In this document: positions 8,147 to 17,747 of the stretch, piece by piece
Position numbering within the stretch: the stretch's first letter is position 1
Layout: the number at the start of each line of letters is the position of its first letter
NCBI GenBank assembly: GCA_965227445.1
Contig: OZ245751.1
Coordinates: forward strand, 806,001 to 870,000
Direction: 5' to 3'
DNA from: DT-110 sp030148525
GTDB lineage: Bacteria; Bacteroidota; Bacteroidia; Chitinophagales; Saprospiraceae
DNA length: 64,000 bases
Notes under the pieces: model-generated
Databases searched by the model: none
Told to the model about the DNA's origin: nothing
The model's input: only the letters and a program-made list of their open reading frames with translations
Position numbers and translations under genes: made by a program

Positions 8147-9682
8147 ATGATGAGACGTTTTAAGTGGATACTGGTGGCATGTATTGGATGGATGGGAATC
8201 CTTCCTGCACAAACCCCGGTAACCGAATTGCCCGAGTTTGATATTACGGCGTCAACCCTGAAAGGACAACTTCACTTCTTTGCTTCTGATTACCTCAAAG
8301 GCCGTGATACCGGTTCCGAAGGCCTGAATGTGGCGGCTAACTACCTGGCCGCTCACCTGAAAGGCTACGGCTATGAATACGCTCCTGGTCTGGATTCCTA
8401 CTTCCAACCCGTGAACTTTAAACGGACCAGTCCGCCGGAGGAGGGTGCCCTGGTCATTAATAAAACCGAATACATCTATAAGGAAGATTTCCTCTGGCTA
8501 ACCGGGGATGCCAAATCCATCAAAAAGGAAGATGTGGTATTTGCCAATCACGGCTGGGTCGATGAAGCAAATGGAATTGATGATTACGAAGGCCTGGATG
8601 TAGACGGAAAAGTAGTTATTGTACTGCCGGGTCCGCCCGATGGCAATACCCCACAGGCCATTTTTCAGGCTATGGCGCAAAAGCGCAAGCTGGCAGCTGA
8701 TCGTGGTGCGGTAGCACTGATCGAATTGTATCGCAACATCCAATTCCCCTGGAATTTCTTCGTGCGGTATTTTGGCGGCCCCTCCTTGAACTTGGATGCT
8801 GGTGAGGGTGGAATGGATGATAGCTCCATCCTCTACGGATGGATGAAAGAAAAGACCGATGCATCGGATATCAAAGATCTCCAGGACGGAAAACGCACCC
8901 GCGCCACCATGACGAGCAGTGGTTTCAGTGAAACGGCACTGCCTTCCCAGAACGTTATCGGTATGATCCCCGGTACTGATCCCGAATTGAAGGATGAGTA
9001 TCTCATGCTCACGGCCCACTACGATCACGTAGGGGTTGGAGCTGCCGGAAGTAATGCCGTTATGCCCAACGACAGTATATTCAACGGTGCCCGCGACAAC
9101 GGCATGGGATCCATCGCTTTGCTGAATGCCGCCAAGGCCCTCAGCGAAATGCCCGCCAAACGGTCCATCGTGGTGATGTGGGTAACGGGTGAGGAAAAAG
9201 GACTCCTGGGTAGCCGGTACTACGCGGATAATCCCTTGATCCCATTGGACAAGACCATCTTCAACCTGAATACCGATGGTGCCGGTTACAACAGCACCGA
9301 ACACGTGTCCATCTTTGGGTTTGGTCGTACCGGAACGGATGAGAAGGTCGTTTCTGCGCTGACTGCTGCCGGTTTAAAGGTCTTTCCCGATCCGGCTCCC
9401 GAACAAAACCTGTTCGATCGTTCGGATAATGTTTCTTTTGCCGCTAAGGGGGTACCGGCTATGACATTTAGTCCTGGTCTGATCTCGTTCGACGAAGAGA
9501 TCAATAAATATTACCACCAGGTAACGGATAACCCCGACAGCGTCGATTACGACTACATGCTGAAATACGTACAATCCTACATCTATCTGGCACGACTGAT
9601 CGCCAACGATGCGGAAAGCAAACCGTATTGGAAAGAAGGTGATAAATACTTCCAGGCAGGGCAGGAGTTGTATAAGAAGTAA
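8147..9682 (+). CDS. secreted M28 family zinc peptidase
   Basis: A 511-residue protein with a signal peptide (hydrophobic stretch to about residue 21, ending ILPAQ). A PA-like insert (about 130-240) precedes the M28 aminopeptidase domain. The two-zinc site is visible: AHYDHVG with H291 and D293, NGARDN with D317, and TGEEKG with E349/E350, where one Glu is the general base. It should release amino acids from peptides in the periplasm or outside the cell. Two consecutive ATGs (8147 and 8150) are possible starts. It stands alone, convergent with the M48 peptidase gene. Confidence 0.9.
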   Translation: MMRRFKWILVACIGWMGILPAQTPVTELPEFDITASTLKGQLHFFASDYLKGRDTGSEGLNVAANYLAAHLKGYGYEYAPGLDSYFQPVNFKRTSPPEEGALVINKTEYIYKEDFLWLTGDAKSIKKEDVVFANHGWVDEANGIDDYEGLDVDGKVVIVLPGPPDGNTPQAIFQAMAQKRKLAADRGAVALIELYRNIQFPWNFFVRYFGGPSLNLDAGEGGMDDSSILYGWMKEKTDASDIKDLQDGKRTRATMTSSGFSETALPSQNVIGMIPGTDPELKDEYLMLTAHYDHVGVGAAGSNAVMPNDSIFNGARDNGMGSIALLNAAKALSEMPAKRSIVVMWVTGEEKGLLGSRYYADNPLIPLDKTIFNLNTDGAGYNSTEHVSIFGFGRTGTDEKVVSALTAAGLKVFPDPAPEQNLFDRSDNVSFAAKGVPAMTFSPGLISFDEEINKYYHQVTDNPDSVDYDYMLKYVQSYIYLARLIANDAESKPYWKEGDKYFQAGQELYKK

Positions 9683-9744
9683 GGTCTTCGGAAGAGTCTA
9701 GATATCCAGATGCTAGACTTAAGACTTATTACATAAAGAGGCTA

Positions 9745-9935
9745 GTACTCTGTAATCTATGTTATTTGAAAATATGGGTAGTGCATTTTGGCAAAAGACA
9801 AGGCGCATATCCAAGAGTGGGGTGAAGGGGCCCTACTCTTGGATCAGAGCATCCGTGCGGACGCGACCGACGAGCAACGAGGTATTTTGCCGAAAGGCAC
9901 AGCCATAAGTCAAAGTTACTTAGGTTACAGAGTAC
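9745..9935. mobile_element. MITE-like element with terminal inverted repeats, long copy
   Basis: The ends are GTACTCTGTAA and TTACAGAGTAC, and the inverted similarity extends to about 23 bp with a few mismatches. A second copy at 45554-45645 shares the ends and flanking blocks (TTATTTGAAAATATGGGTAG, AAAGTTACTTAGGTTACAG) but lacks about 100 bp of the centre. The extra centre here has a hairpin with arms CCAAGAGT/ACTCTTGG and a GNRA word at 9885-9898. There is no transposase frame, so it looks non-autonomous. A frame across it (9788-10060) has no protein-like composition. Confidence 0.75.
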
Positions 9936-9938
9936 TAA

Positions 9939-9973
9939 ATGCCAGACAAAAGTCTAATCTTCTTGTCTGGCAT
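9939..9973. terminator. possible bidirectional terminator hairpin
   Basis: An 11-bp perfect stem, ATGCCAGACAA/TTGTCTGGCAT, lies between the convergent M28 and M48 genes. On the plus strand it is followed after eight bases by TTTT; the minus side has no T-run directly after the stem. The rest of the 321-bp gap is the MITE-like element and a weaker AGTCTAG/CTAGACT stem at 9695-9719. Confidence 0.45.
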
Positions 9974-10003
9974 CTAGCCTCTTTTAATCTTATAGAGATA
10001 CCC

Positions 10004-10921
10004 TTAAATCCAAAACCCCGTCTGCCGGAAAAACGGCGACTGCCGCAGGAAGCGATCTAAAGCTTCCCAACTGATGCGGGGTTCGTAACGCGGTGCCAGT
10101 TCGCGCAGTCGCTTGATGCGTTCATCCATCTGAGGGTGAGTGCTCATCCAGCGCGGTATGCGGTGGGTGAGCGGACGCATGGCCGAAGAGCGGTTAATGT
10201 AATCTAACTTGAGCAGCGCATCGGCCAGACTGTTGGGGTCGCCGGTGAGGCGGGCCGCTTCAAGGTCAGCATCAAACTCGCGGGTTCGGGAAATAGCCAG
10301 CATCATCAAGGTCGACAGGGTAGGGGCGATAATGAGTAACAGAATCCCCAGCCAGGGGAAGGTCTCTTCTCCCATTACCAACAGAGGCAGATTGATGAAT
10401 AAAAGAATTTGGCCAATCAGGGAGAAGGAACGCGTCATACGCCCCATAATGTTCGTTAGTCCTTTCAGGCGCATATCATTATGGGCAACATGGCTCAATT
10501 CATGAGCCAGAACAGCAGTAACCTCCTTAGCACTCAATTGACGCAGGAGCCCGTGGGTGACGGCGATACCGGGATCACTCTGTCGGCCAGTGGCAAAGGC
10601 ATTTACACTATTCGAAGCTATGTAGTAAAGCTGTGGTTCCTTTTTTAATTTTGCCTTCCGGGACAATTGTTGAATAATGCGATTCAGGTAGGGCGCTTGT
10701 TGCATGGTGAGCGGCCGCGCCCGGTAAAAACGCATAATGGTCTCCGTAGGGATCTGAAAGCTGAGGAACGCCATCAAAAGACCAAATGCTCCCATCCAGA
10801 TCATCCCCTGCGGGCCGATCAGCAACCAGCCCACCGCCACCAGCAAGATCAGCATGCCAATTAATAGCAAGCCCGTTCTGATCAGGTTTTGGTTCTTCTG
10901 TTCTTGAATGCGTTCGATCAT
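10004..10921 (-). CDS. HtpX-like M48 membrane zinc metalloprotease
   Basis: A 305-residue membrane protein. Two N-terminal transmembrane stretches (about 14-56) precede a cytoplasmic catalytic segment with AHELSHVAHND, where HELSH occupies 140-144, and the third zinc ligand is probably E215 in REFDAD. Two more membrane segments (about 168-184 and 188-212) lie between them. This is the HtpX layout: quality-control proteolysis of misfolded membrane proteins. Length is close to the usual 290-300 residues. The ATG at 10921 fits the family N-terminus. It appears monocistronic. Confidence 0.88.
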   Translation of the reverse strand: MIERIQEQKNQNLIRTGLLLIGMLILLVAVGWLLIGPQGMIWMGAFGLLMAFLSFQIPTETIMRFYRARPLTMQQAPYLNRIIQQLSRKAKLKKEPQLYYIASNSVNAFATGRQSDPGIAVTHGLLRQLSAKEVTAVLAHELSHVAHNDMRLKGLTNIMGRMTRSFSLIGQILLFINLPLLVMGEETFPWLGILLLIIAPTLSTLMMLAISRTREFDADLEAARLTGDPNSLADALLKLDYINRSSAMRPLTHRIPRWMSTHPQMDERIKRLRELAPRYEPRISWEALDRFLRQSPFFRQTGFWI

Positions 10922-11043
10922 AGGTCAACGTATTTTGGGCGTTTCCGCTTTTGGTTAAAAACAGGAACAACTCTTCATTCGTTGAGTCCTAATTCCGAAC
11001 TGGTCGACAATTTGTGGCTCTTGATCAGATTTTCGGGGCAATC

Positions 11044-12291
11044 CTACTGACTAATGGCGGATCGATGTTCCTTTAATTGTTGGATAAAAGGCTCCAACTT
11101 ATCGACCGTAACGTGATCCATTACCACAATCTTAAACCAATTGGGCTCGTGGTGGCTGTCGGGAACCAGACCGAAGCGATGGGCCAGTTCGGACGCTATA
11201 TCATCGGCGTAAATAGTCACAATATTAGAGAAGGGGTTACGAAAATACCGAACGCCAATCTCATCCAATTGCCGGCAAATCCAGTCCGTTCGCAGCAGTA
11301 AGACCTGGATCTTTTCGTACCAACCGTGTGGGCCATAGGTGTTCAGAATCATCCACACGGCGATGGCATTGGCGCCCGAGCGGCTGCCTACCAGGGTAGC
11401 ATCCAATCCCTTCACGTAGCTTGCCTGATCGGTGTTGACGTATTTCATTAATCCTTTGCGGACCAGGAATATCCCCGTACCGTAAGGGGCCTGCGCCATT
11501 TTGTGGGCATCCAGCGTAACTGAGGTAACCTTCGGATTACCAAAGTGCAGGGTTGATCCTTCCTGGTGGCTGAAGGGGTAGAAAAAGCCACCGTATGCAC
11601 CATCGATGTGTAAGCGGTAATCAATACCGTATTTTTCCAGGGGCTTCAGGTACAGTTCAGGGTCATCAACCGAACCGAGCATGGTGGTCATCATATTGGC
11701 CACCACAATGGCGTACTTTTTGCCTTTGGCAACCCATTCGGCTATGTCCCGATCGAGGGCCTCGGAGTCAATGCTTCGTTCTACAGCGTCAACCTTAGCC
11801 AGATGGACATCTACGTTTAGTACATTACCGCCCTTCACCACGGAATAGTGGCTATCCTCCGATCCGATGATCAGTATATCTTCTGGAGCAGCCTGGTATT
11901 CCCGTATAAACAGGTTGCGGTATATCCACATAGCCTGAATATTAGCTTCGGTGCCACCCGAAGCGATGTAGCCGTCCTGTTGGTTTGGCTCTCCGTGGAG
12001 AATATCTTCCGCACAAATGCGGATAACCTCCCGCTCCAGTTCCTGCGTTCCCGCAAAAAAAGCCTCCGAATCACCCAGGGTATGGCACCCGATGTGGTTG
12101 GGGTTGTGGATGAGGGTGGTGAGAAAAGGAGCGTCCTTCAATTGGGGGGCATCTTCGGGAAAAACCTTCCCATCGAGGTGTGAGGCCGGTACCCCCAGGA
12201 TATTGGTACTGTAGAAGTTGGCATTTTGCCGTAAGGCACCGAAAACCCGTTCTTTTATTTCTTCGGTAGTACGCTTTTTCCAGATACCCAT
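11044..12291 (-). CDS. PLP-dependent group II amino acid decarboxylase
   Basis: A 415-residue fold-I PLP enzyme of the glutamate/histidine/aromatic amino acid decarboxylase family. The Schiff-base lysine is K264 in LDAHKMAQAPYGTG; H148 (EDSHYS) should stack on the PLP ring and D230 (HIDGAYGG) should pair with the pyridine nitrogen. SGGTEANIQA is the phosphate-binding segment. The length is like the archaeal MfnA type rather than the longer plant and animal enzymes. The substrate cannot be read from sequence; tyrosine, aspartate, glutamate and histidine are all possible. The gene is preceded by a perfect 36-bp palindrome. Two GNRA words lie in its coding sequence. Confidence 0.82.
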   Translation of the reverse strand: MGIWKKRTTEEIKERVFGALRQNANFYSTNILGVPASHLDGKVFPEDAPQLKDAPFLTTLIHNPNHIGCHTLGDSEAFFAGTQELEREVIRICAEDILHGEPNQQDGYIASGGTEANIQAMWIYRNLFIREYQAAPEDILIIGSEDSHYSVVKGGNVLNVDVHLAKVDAVERSIDSEALDRDIAEWVAKGKKYAIVVANMMTTMLGSVDDPELYLKPLEKYGIDYRLHIDGAYGGFFYPFSHQEGSTLHFGNPKVTSVTLDAHKMAQAPYGTGIFLVRKGLMKYVNTDQASYVKGLDATLVGSRSGANAIAVWMILNTYGPHGWYEKIQVLLLRTDWICRQLDEIGVRYFRNPFSNIVTIYADDIASELAHRFGLVPDSHHEPNWFKIVVMDHVTVDKLEPFIQQLKEHRSAISQ

Positions 12292-12369
12292 GTCGTTGAA
12301 TTTACTTGCTTTACGAATGGTTGCAAAGCTAAGTTAAATTGCGGCTGGAATCAACAGGAACTATGGGAA

Positions 12370-12405
12370 CATCCACGGAGATTTTCCGGAAAATCTCCGT
12401 GGATG
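12370..12405. other. perfect 36-bp palindrome upstream of the PLP decarboxylase
   Basis: The arms are CATCCACGGAGATTTTCC and its exact complement, with no spacer. It sits 79 bp before the decarboxylase start and 60 bp after the end of the preceding minus-strand gene. There is no T-run on either side, so it is not a canonical intrinsic terminator. It could be a Rho-type hairpin, an operator, or a solitary repeat. Confidence 0.8.
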
Positions 12406-12464
12406 CAGAGTGGGTATTCCCTTTGGTTGTGGGGACGGTCGGGCTTTAACTGACTTCCCCCGGA

Positions 12465-13034
12465 TCAAAAACTGGCACCAAAGCGGAGGGTGGTACCAAT
12501 GAATACACCCGAAAAATCACTGCCTTCGTAGAAAGCACCTGATTCGGTTCCGGTCACGTACCGGTAGCCAATGGTGGGTGCCAGCCGAAACCAGGAAGTG
12601 ATATTCACTTCGAGGCCAACTTCCGGAGTTAATACCAGAACGCTGTCGTCGATAGTTCCGCCTTCGTCCTGTTCGATGGATCCCCAGCCAAAACGCAGAC
12701 TGGAGTAAAAGTGGAGTAATTTGGAAGACGGAGTGTAGTATCCCAGCCAAAGACCACCGTGGCCCAGTTCCAGGCGCTCCACACCTCCATCGAGGTCGTA
12801 CCTGCTGTCCTGAGTATTACCCATTCCGTATCCGCCAATGAAAAAGCGATCGAATAATACGCCACCACCACCGCCAATAGCGTTGGAGAGGCTGCCTTCC
12901 AGGGCGGTCTCAATAATGGGTCCTCCGAAGCCTCCCCTGATGTGCAGGTTATCGAAGAGCGTCTCTTCCTGAGCTTGAACGTGGGTGATTAATCCGATCA
13001 AAAGGGCCAATAAAAGTAGCTGATTCTTTTTCAT
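12465..13034 (-). CDS. small outer-membrane beta-barrel-like protein
   Basis: A 189-residue protein with a clear signal peptide (MKKNQLLLLALLIGLITHVQAQ, cut near residue 22). The mature part is rich in alternating aromatic and glycine strands (GGFGGPIIE, LHFYSSLRFGWG, WFRLAPTIGYRYV) and ends in a beta strand with terminal phenylalanine (TLRFGASF), the usual outer-membrane barrel signal. It resembles the 8-stranded barrels common in Bacteroidota; no specific function can be given. It stands alone on the minus strand. Confidence 0.7.
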   Translation of the reverse strand: MKKNQLLLLALLIGLITHVQAQEETLFDNLHIRGGFGGPIIETALEGSLSNAIGGGGGVLFDRFFIGGYGMGNTQDSRYDLDGGVERLELGHGGLWLGYYTPSSKLLHFYSSLRFGWGSIEQDEGGTIDDSVLVLTPEVGLEVNITSWFRLAPTIGYRYVTGTESGAFYEGSDFSGVFIGTTLRFGASF

Positions 13035-13196
13035 TTGTTGGGTGTTTTATGGTGATTGAAGTAATTCTATGACTTGCCTTTCGGCAAAAAAGTGCTTGTT
13101 CTAGTGCGACCAGACCGAATAATACGATAGTTTTTTACGCACGGAGCGCTTACTGGTGTTACAACTTGAATAGTTAAGTGTTTGTAAGTCAAATCA

Positions 13197-13844
13197 TTAG
13201 GTTTCTTTGCTCTGCAGGTTCCACTTGCGCTGATAGTAACGACTCAAAAAGGTCAGCGCTATTGTACCGATCAGTGTGGGACCAAGCCAATTGTATACGG
13301 GAGGCCAAAAGTCAATTACATTGACTGCAAATGCAGTTACGGCGGCGATGTAGCTGCCTCCCATACGACCTAAATGCATACGTACCCAGTGCTGGGAGGG
13401 GGTAGACACAGACCAGGCGTATCGCAGATCCCGAACGCTGTCGAGCAGTGATAATAGACCAAAAATGCCAATGACCAGGGCTGTGGCTGTCTTGCCTATT
13501 AGCAGGTTGTGCACGCTAAGACCCACCATCCAACTGCTGATTCCGACCATAGCCACACTGATTAGACAATCGGTGGGGGTAGTTCGGTTTCCCTTGGTAC
13601 GGGCAATCCGAAATCCGGACAAGGCCAGGTAAAAGGAGAAAAAGGAGATGGTAAACAAAAACCAGTTTTGGTCGACCCAGGAAAGGGGCACTGCCGTACA
13701 AAAAATGATCAGCATGCTGACAAAGTAGATCTGCCCGATCGGTCGGTGAACTTTACTGGCCTTCGATAAGGCCATGGCTCCTAATCCCGAGGCAAGTGCC
13801 GTAAAGCCAGCCATGATGTGAATGATTAATAGGAAGCGATCCAT
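13197..13844 (-). CDS. DUF2306-like integral membrane protein
   Basis: A 215-residue protein with about six hydrophobic segments. The N-terminus has the pattern H-x-x-x-G-...-G-x-x-A-...-K-...-HRxxGxxY, which resembles the DUF2306 group of small membrane proteins; function is unknown. I chose the ATG at 13844, not the upstream one at 13889, because GGAAG lies 9 bases before it and the hydrophobic N-terminus begins there. It follows the amidohydrolase gene on the same strand but a terminator separates them. Confidence 0.6.
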   Translation of the reverse strand: MDRFLLIIHIMAGFTALASGLGAMALSKASKVHRPIGQIYFVSMLIIFCTAVPLSWVDQNWFLFTISFFSFYLALSGFRIARTKGNRTTPTDCLISVAMVGISSWMVGLSVHNLLIGKTATALVIGIFGLLSLLDSVRDLRYAWSVSTPSQHWVRMHLGRMGGSYIAAVTAFAVNVIDFWPPVYNWLGPTLIGTIALTFLSRYYQRKWNLQSKET

Positions 13845-13994
13845 GGTGTTTTTTCTTCCAATATGGACCAGCTGGTGAGGGATTGCCATTTTTTCGGACT
13901 GAGTCGTTGAATATCGTGACTGAACGGTGGAAGCTTTCCGCTTTCAAAAACTCACCCCGGGAAGATTGGTTTTCAATTGAACCTGGCGTTTGTC

Positions 13995-14117
13995 GCGCCC
14001 CTCTCTTTTTCCAATACAAATAACTCCCTTCGTTGGAACCTGGTCTTGGGAAGAGAGGGGTGCTCCGGGCAGTGTATTTCTATACATCATTTCCGCTTTC
14101 CGCTTTCCGCTTTCCGA
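13995..14117. repeat. inverted repeat plus TTTCCGC heptamer tandem
   Basis: Within the 332-bp gap after the amidohydrolase gene, an inverted repeat pairs GCGCCCCTCTCTT (13995-14007) with AAGAGAGGGGTGC (14051-14063). It is followed at 14090-14117 by four tandem TTTCCGC heptamers, the last ending in A. The heptamer period matches the other repeat elements of the window. I see no gene here. Confidence 0.75.
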
Positions 14118-14154
14118 TTTAAAAAAGGCGTGTCCCCCAATGGAGAACACGCCC
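14118..14154 (-). terminator. intrinsic terminator of the amidohydrolase gene
   Basis: Read on the minus strand, the stem GGGCGTGT ... ACACGCC is followed directly by TTTTTT (plus-strand A-run 14121-14126). It begins 23 bases after the stop codon of the gene ending at 14177, a textbook Rho-independent layout. Confidence 0.85.
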
Positions 14155-14176
14155 TTAGCTATCTTGAAATTGTCTG

Positions 14177-17100
14177 TTACCGCCTAATTCCCGGGAGGCC
14201 CATGGCGGGTGCACCTCCCTGCCAGTTGAATTCCGGTGCCTTGCGTTGGCGGGGCCATTCCTCGTCGAGGGTATCGCCATTGTACAGGCGACCATTTTTC
14301 ATGACGTGGGTGATGGTATTGGTGTGGCGGATGTCTTCCAGTGGATTTTCATCCAAAATGAGTAGGTCTGCCAATTTACCCGGCTCAATGGAACCCAGAT
14401 CCTTGTCCAGACCAAGGGCCGTGGCGCCCAGTATGGTGGCTACCTTTAAGGCATTATGCTCTTTAAGACCACCGGCCTGCATAGACCACAATTCCCAGTG
14501 GTAACCCAGCCCTTGTAATTGGCCGTGGGAGCCCACTCCGGAAATACCGCCGGCTTCCACCAGATCGTTCACGAATTCCGCGTGGCGCTGGAAGATGTGC
14601 TCTTCCTCCATAAACCAGGCCGGACGACGGCGCGATTTGGCATCCAACTCGGCCTTAGGCGTGAAGTAGTTCAGCTTTTTATCACCCTGAACATCCTCCG
14701 TTGCGTAGAAGTAGTTTTCCGCCCACGGACCCCCGTATGACACCAGCAGGGTAGGGGTATAGGCCATTTTCGATTCGGCTACCAATTTGATCACATCATC
14801 GTAGATGGGATAGATGGGAAATGCATGCTCGTGACCCGGATACCCATCGAGTAATTGGGTCATATTGAGTTTGAAGTCCAGCCCACCCTCCGTGGTAGGC
14901 ATCAGCCCCTGTTCCTGAGCAGCCTCAATGATCCACTGACGGTGTTGGCGGTTACCGGTAAGGTACATCTTGATCGTCTTGGTATTATAATACTCCGAAT
15001 ACTGCTTCAATACCCGGCTGGCGTGATCCTTACTTTTGATGCGATATGCCCAAAACCCGACACCCGGGCCGGTAGAGTAAACGCGTGGTCCCAGTATCTC
15101 ACCGGCATCCACCATATCGGAATAGGTCAGTACATCGGTAGTCGCCGTTTGCGGGTCACGGGTGGTAGTGACGCCGTAGGCCAGATTAGCAGCGTAGATC
15201 CAAACCTGGTTTTTGTGGAGCCCCCAGTTGGGCCACATATGGGCGTGGGTGTCCACGAAACCCGGAACGATGGTTTTACCCGTCAGATCAATAACCTCGA
15301 CGTCTGTCCCGGTCTCAATAGATCCTTTGGGGCCGACTTCTTTGATTCGATTGTTGACCACGAGTACGTCACCACTTTCCAGGATCTCATCTCCATTCAT
15401 GGTGATCAGTCGGGCTCCGGAAAGCAGTACGCTTCCCTGAGGCATATCCCGCGGGACCGATACCTTCACCCGAATCTCTTTGGCTTTGTAGCCTTCGTCC
15501 TCTTTTTCTTCTTCCTTATCTTTTTTCTTTTTGTCTTTCTTCTTGTCCTCTTTTTCCGCTGCTTTCTTTTTCGCTTCCAGTTCTTTGGCTACTCTTTTGG
15601 ATTCTTCCAGATCGTAGCTGAAGTAGGCATTACCCAATGACCAATTGACGGTCTTGCCGTCTTTTGACCAGTGCGGCCATTCGCCACCCATTTCGGTCAG
15701 TTGCCAGCTTGGGAAAGCGGCATTATCGGCATTGGCAACGCTGATGGAGGGCGTTTCGCCTCCGACCATCGGTACCGTTACCACGTAAATCTCATTATTG
15801 ATCTGAGCCAGTGCCCGGTCTCCCTCCGGCGCCATGGTGATCACCGAGGCATTCGACGGCCGACGTTGCGGTTCCCGTTCGGTTTCCACCATCATACAAT
15901 GGTTTTGATCGACAAGGGCGGGAAAGGTCGTAATACCGGAGACTTTCAGGTGTTCCTTCTCATCGGTACCATCCCAACGCATGGATACCAGACCTTTACC
16001 GCCGTGGTACAGGTAAATGCGATCGTTGGAGGAAACAAAATGCGGATTACCCCGGCCATTAGCGGGTTTGATGGTTGTAACCTCACCTCCGTTGGCCGGG
16101 ATCCAGGCGAGGTCCTCGCTGGCACCAAAAGCTGAGGGACCAATGGCGTTTTGGTACGCCTGGGCGGGTCCGCTCAGGAAGATGATCCGGTTAGATTTCG
16201 CATCCCAGGCCAGATCGGAATAGGTGCCACCCTGACGGGTCAGTTTGCGCGGAGTGCCGCCACCGGCCGAAACCCGGTAAATATGGCCTTCGTCACCTTC
16301 CCAGGTGGTAAAGGCAAGGGCCGAGCCGTCGGGTGACCAGACGGGCATGGCCTCAGTGAAATCATTGTTCGTGAGGCGCTTTGGACTGCCATCCGGGTAA
16401 TCCATGACGTAGAGGCGGTTCAGGGCCGTGAAGGCGATCTTGGAGCCATCGGGCGAACGCCTGGGATCCCGGATCTGGGTAACGACCATTTCGGGATCAT
16501 CTGAAATCGGAAAATCAAAGCGTACGCGCGGGCCGAAATCCAGCTCCACGTCCACTTCAAAAGGAATGACTTCGTCGCTGTTGCCATCCATAGCGATCCG
16601 GTGGATCTTGCCACCGTAGTAGGCGATCAGGTTTTTGCTGTCGGGAGTGAACGACATGGCCGGGTATACACCAAGGGGAGCAATGGATTCCTGCTCGTCG
16701 CGCTGCACGGGATATGCCAGCCAGGATTCTTCACCGGTTTCCAGGTTTTGTTTGACCAGTCCGGTCTGGGTATTATACCGGCTGCCGTAGACGAGCCACT
16801 TACCATCCGGCGACAGGCACGGGCTGAAGGCCGAGCCGTAGCGGTTGGTTTTCGTACTCATTTCGCCCGTTTCGCGGTCGTAAACGCCTAATTGGTACTG
16901 AGGCAGTTGTGCATTATAATTCCAGGCACTGCGCCGTTGCGCAAACCAGATATAGCGGTCATCGGCACCAAAGGCAGGTTCTACTACCTTCAGGGCGTTG
17001 GGTTCCTTGATGAGTTGGGTGCCCCCGCCGCCATCTTTATGGTACATATGCAACTTCAGGTTGCGTCCCCCTTTACTGGCGATGATGTAATTGCCATCGG

Positions 17101-17548
17101 GCGTCCATTCGGCCGACTGGTAATGCTTATCGTTGTCTTTGGTGATCTGGGTGAATTCTTTGGAGTCCAGCTCCATAATCCAGATGTTCTCCGCTCCGGA
17201 ACTGTCGGAAGTGAAGCACAGGTGCTTACCGTCCGGACTGAATTTGGGATGGGTCTCGTAGGCGAGTCCATCGGTGATGCGTTCGGCTTTACCCCCCTCC
17301 AAGGGCAGCAGGTACAGATCGCCCATCATATCGAAGGCAATGGTTTTTCCGTCGGGGCTAACGTCGAGGTTGAGCCAGGTACCCTCGTCGGTTTGCAACC
17401 GGATCTTGCGTTCCGGTTTGAGGGGCAATGGGTTCTTCGACCGATCCTTTTCTTCGGTCTTGTCTTCCTTTTTGTCCTTTTTCTGGGCAGTGAGTACGCC
17501 CGGGACTACCAGTAGGAAACATAAGGTAAGCAGGATGTAAAATCTCAT
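14177..17548 (-). CDS. secreted PD40 beta-propeller/amidohydrolase fusion protein
   Basis: A 1123-residue exported protein with a signal peptide (MRFYILLTLCFLLVVPGVLTAQ). Residues about 45-610 are TolB/PD40-type propeller repeats (recurring SPDGK-like turns). A strongly charged Lys/Glu stretch near 660-705 leads to an amidohydrolase domain from about 720, with the metal motif DTHAHMW (H768, H770) and the C-terminal GSIEPGKLADLLILDENP typical of imidazolonepropionase-like members. The substrate is unknown; family members are annotated as peptidase-like or metal-dependent hydrolases. I start at 17548 because the signal peptide begins there; an upstream ATG at 17581 would add 11 residues. Confidence 0.83.
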   Translation of the reverse strand: MRFYILLTLCFLLVVPGVLTAQKKDKKEDKTEEKDRSKNPLPLKPERKIRLQTDEGTWLNLDVSPDGKTIAFDMMGDLYLLPLEGGKAERITDGLAYETHPKFSPDGKHLCFTSDSSGAENIWIMELDSKEFTQITKDNDKHYQSAEWTPDGNYIIASKGGRNLKLHMYHKDGGGGTQLIKEPNALKVVEPAFGADDRYIWFAQRRSAWNYNAQLPQYQLGVYDRETGEMSTKTNRYGSAFSPCLSPDGKWLVYGSRYNTQTGLVKQNLETGEESWLAYPVQRDEQESIAPLGVYPAMSFTPDSKNLIAYYGGKIHRIAMDGNSDEVIPFEVDVELDFGPRVRFDFPISDDPEMVVTQIRDPRRSPDGSKIAFTALNRLYVMDYPDGSPKRLTNNDFTEAMPVWSPDGSALAFTTWEGDEGHIYRVSAGGGTPRKLTRQGGTYSDLAWDAKSNRIIFLSGPAQAYQNAIGPSAFGASEDLAWIPANGGEVTTIKPANGRGNPHFVSSNDRIYLYHGGKGLVSMRWDGTDEKEHLKVSGITTFPALVDQNHCMMVETEREPQRRPSNASVITMAPEGDRALAQINNEIYVVTVPMVGGETPSISVANADNAAFPSWQLTEMGGEWPHWSKDGKTVNWSLGNAYFSYDLEESKRVAKELEAKKKAAEKEDKKKDKKKKDKEEEKEDEGYKAKEIRVKVSVPRDMPQGSVLLSGARLITMNGDEILESGDVLVVNNRIKEVGPKGSIETGTDVEVIDLTGKTIVPGFVDTHAHMWPNWGLHKNQVWIYAANLAYGVTTTRDPQTATTDVLTYSDMVDAGEILGPRVYSTGPGVGFWAYRIKSKDHASRVLKQYSEYYNTKTIKMYLTGNRQHRQWIIEAAQEQGLMPTTEGGLDFKLNMTQLLDGYPGHEHAFPIYPIYDDVIKLVAESKMAYTPTLLVSYGGPWAENYFYATEDVQGDKKLNYFTPKAELDAKSRRRPAWFMEEEHIFQRHAEFVNDLVEAGGISGVGSHGQLQGLGYHWELWSMQAGGLKEHNALKVATILGATALGLDKDLGSIEPGKLADLLILDENPLEDIRHTNTITHVMKNGRLYNGDTLDEEWPRQRKAPEFNWQGGAPAMGLPGIRR

Positions 17549-17747
17549 GGTTAAAGTCTTAATTAAACGGATGATTTTCAATCGGACAGTTAGTTCGGGG
17601 AGTGTCCCGGAACGAATAGGTCTGATATAGAAAAGTACGAAAAATTCCCTGCCAATCCGGTTTTTGAATGAAACGGAGCACGTTTGACCGATTTGGACTA
17701 TTTTTCAACATGCAGTTCCAGCATCTTGCGTCTATAAAATCAAATTC

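Noticed and set aside
9788..10060. A 90-codon frame across the MITE-like element
   Set aside because: It covers noncoding repeat sequence and extends into the M48 gene on the other strand; nothing protein-like.
14855..15640. A 261-codon frame antisense to the amidohydrolase gene
   Set aside because: Its hydrophobic tail comes from the antisense of the Lys/Glu-rich linker; the sense gene explains the sequence.
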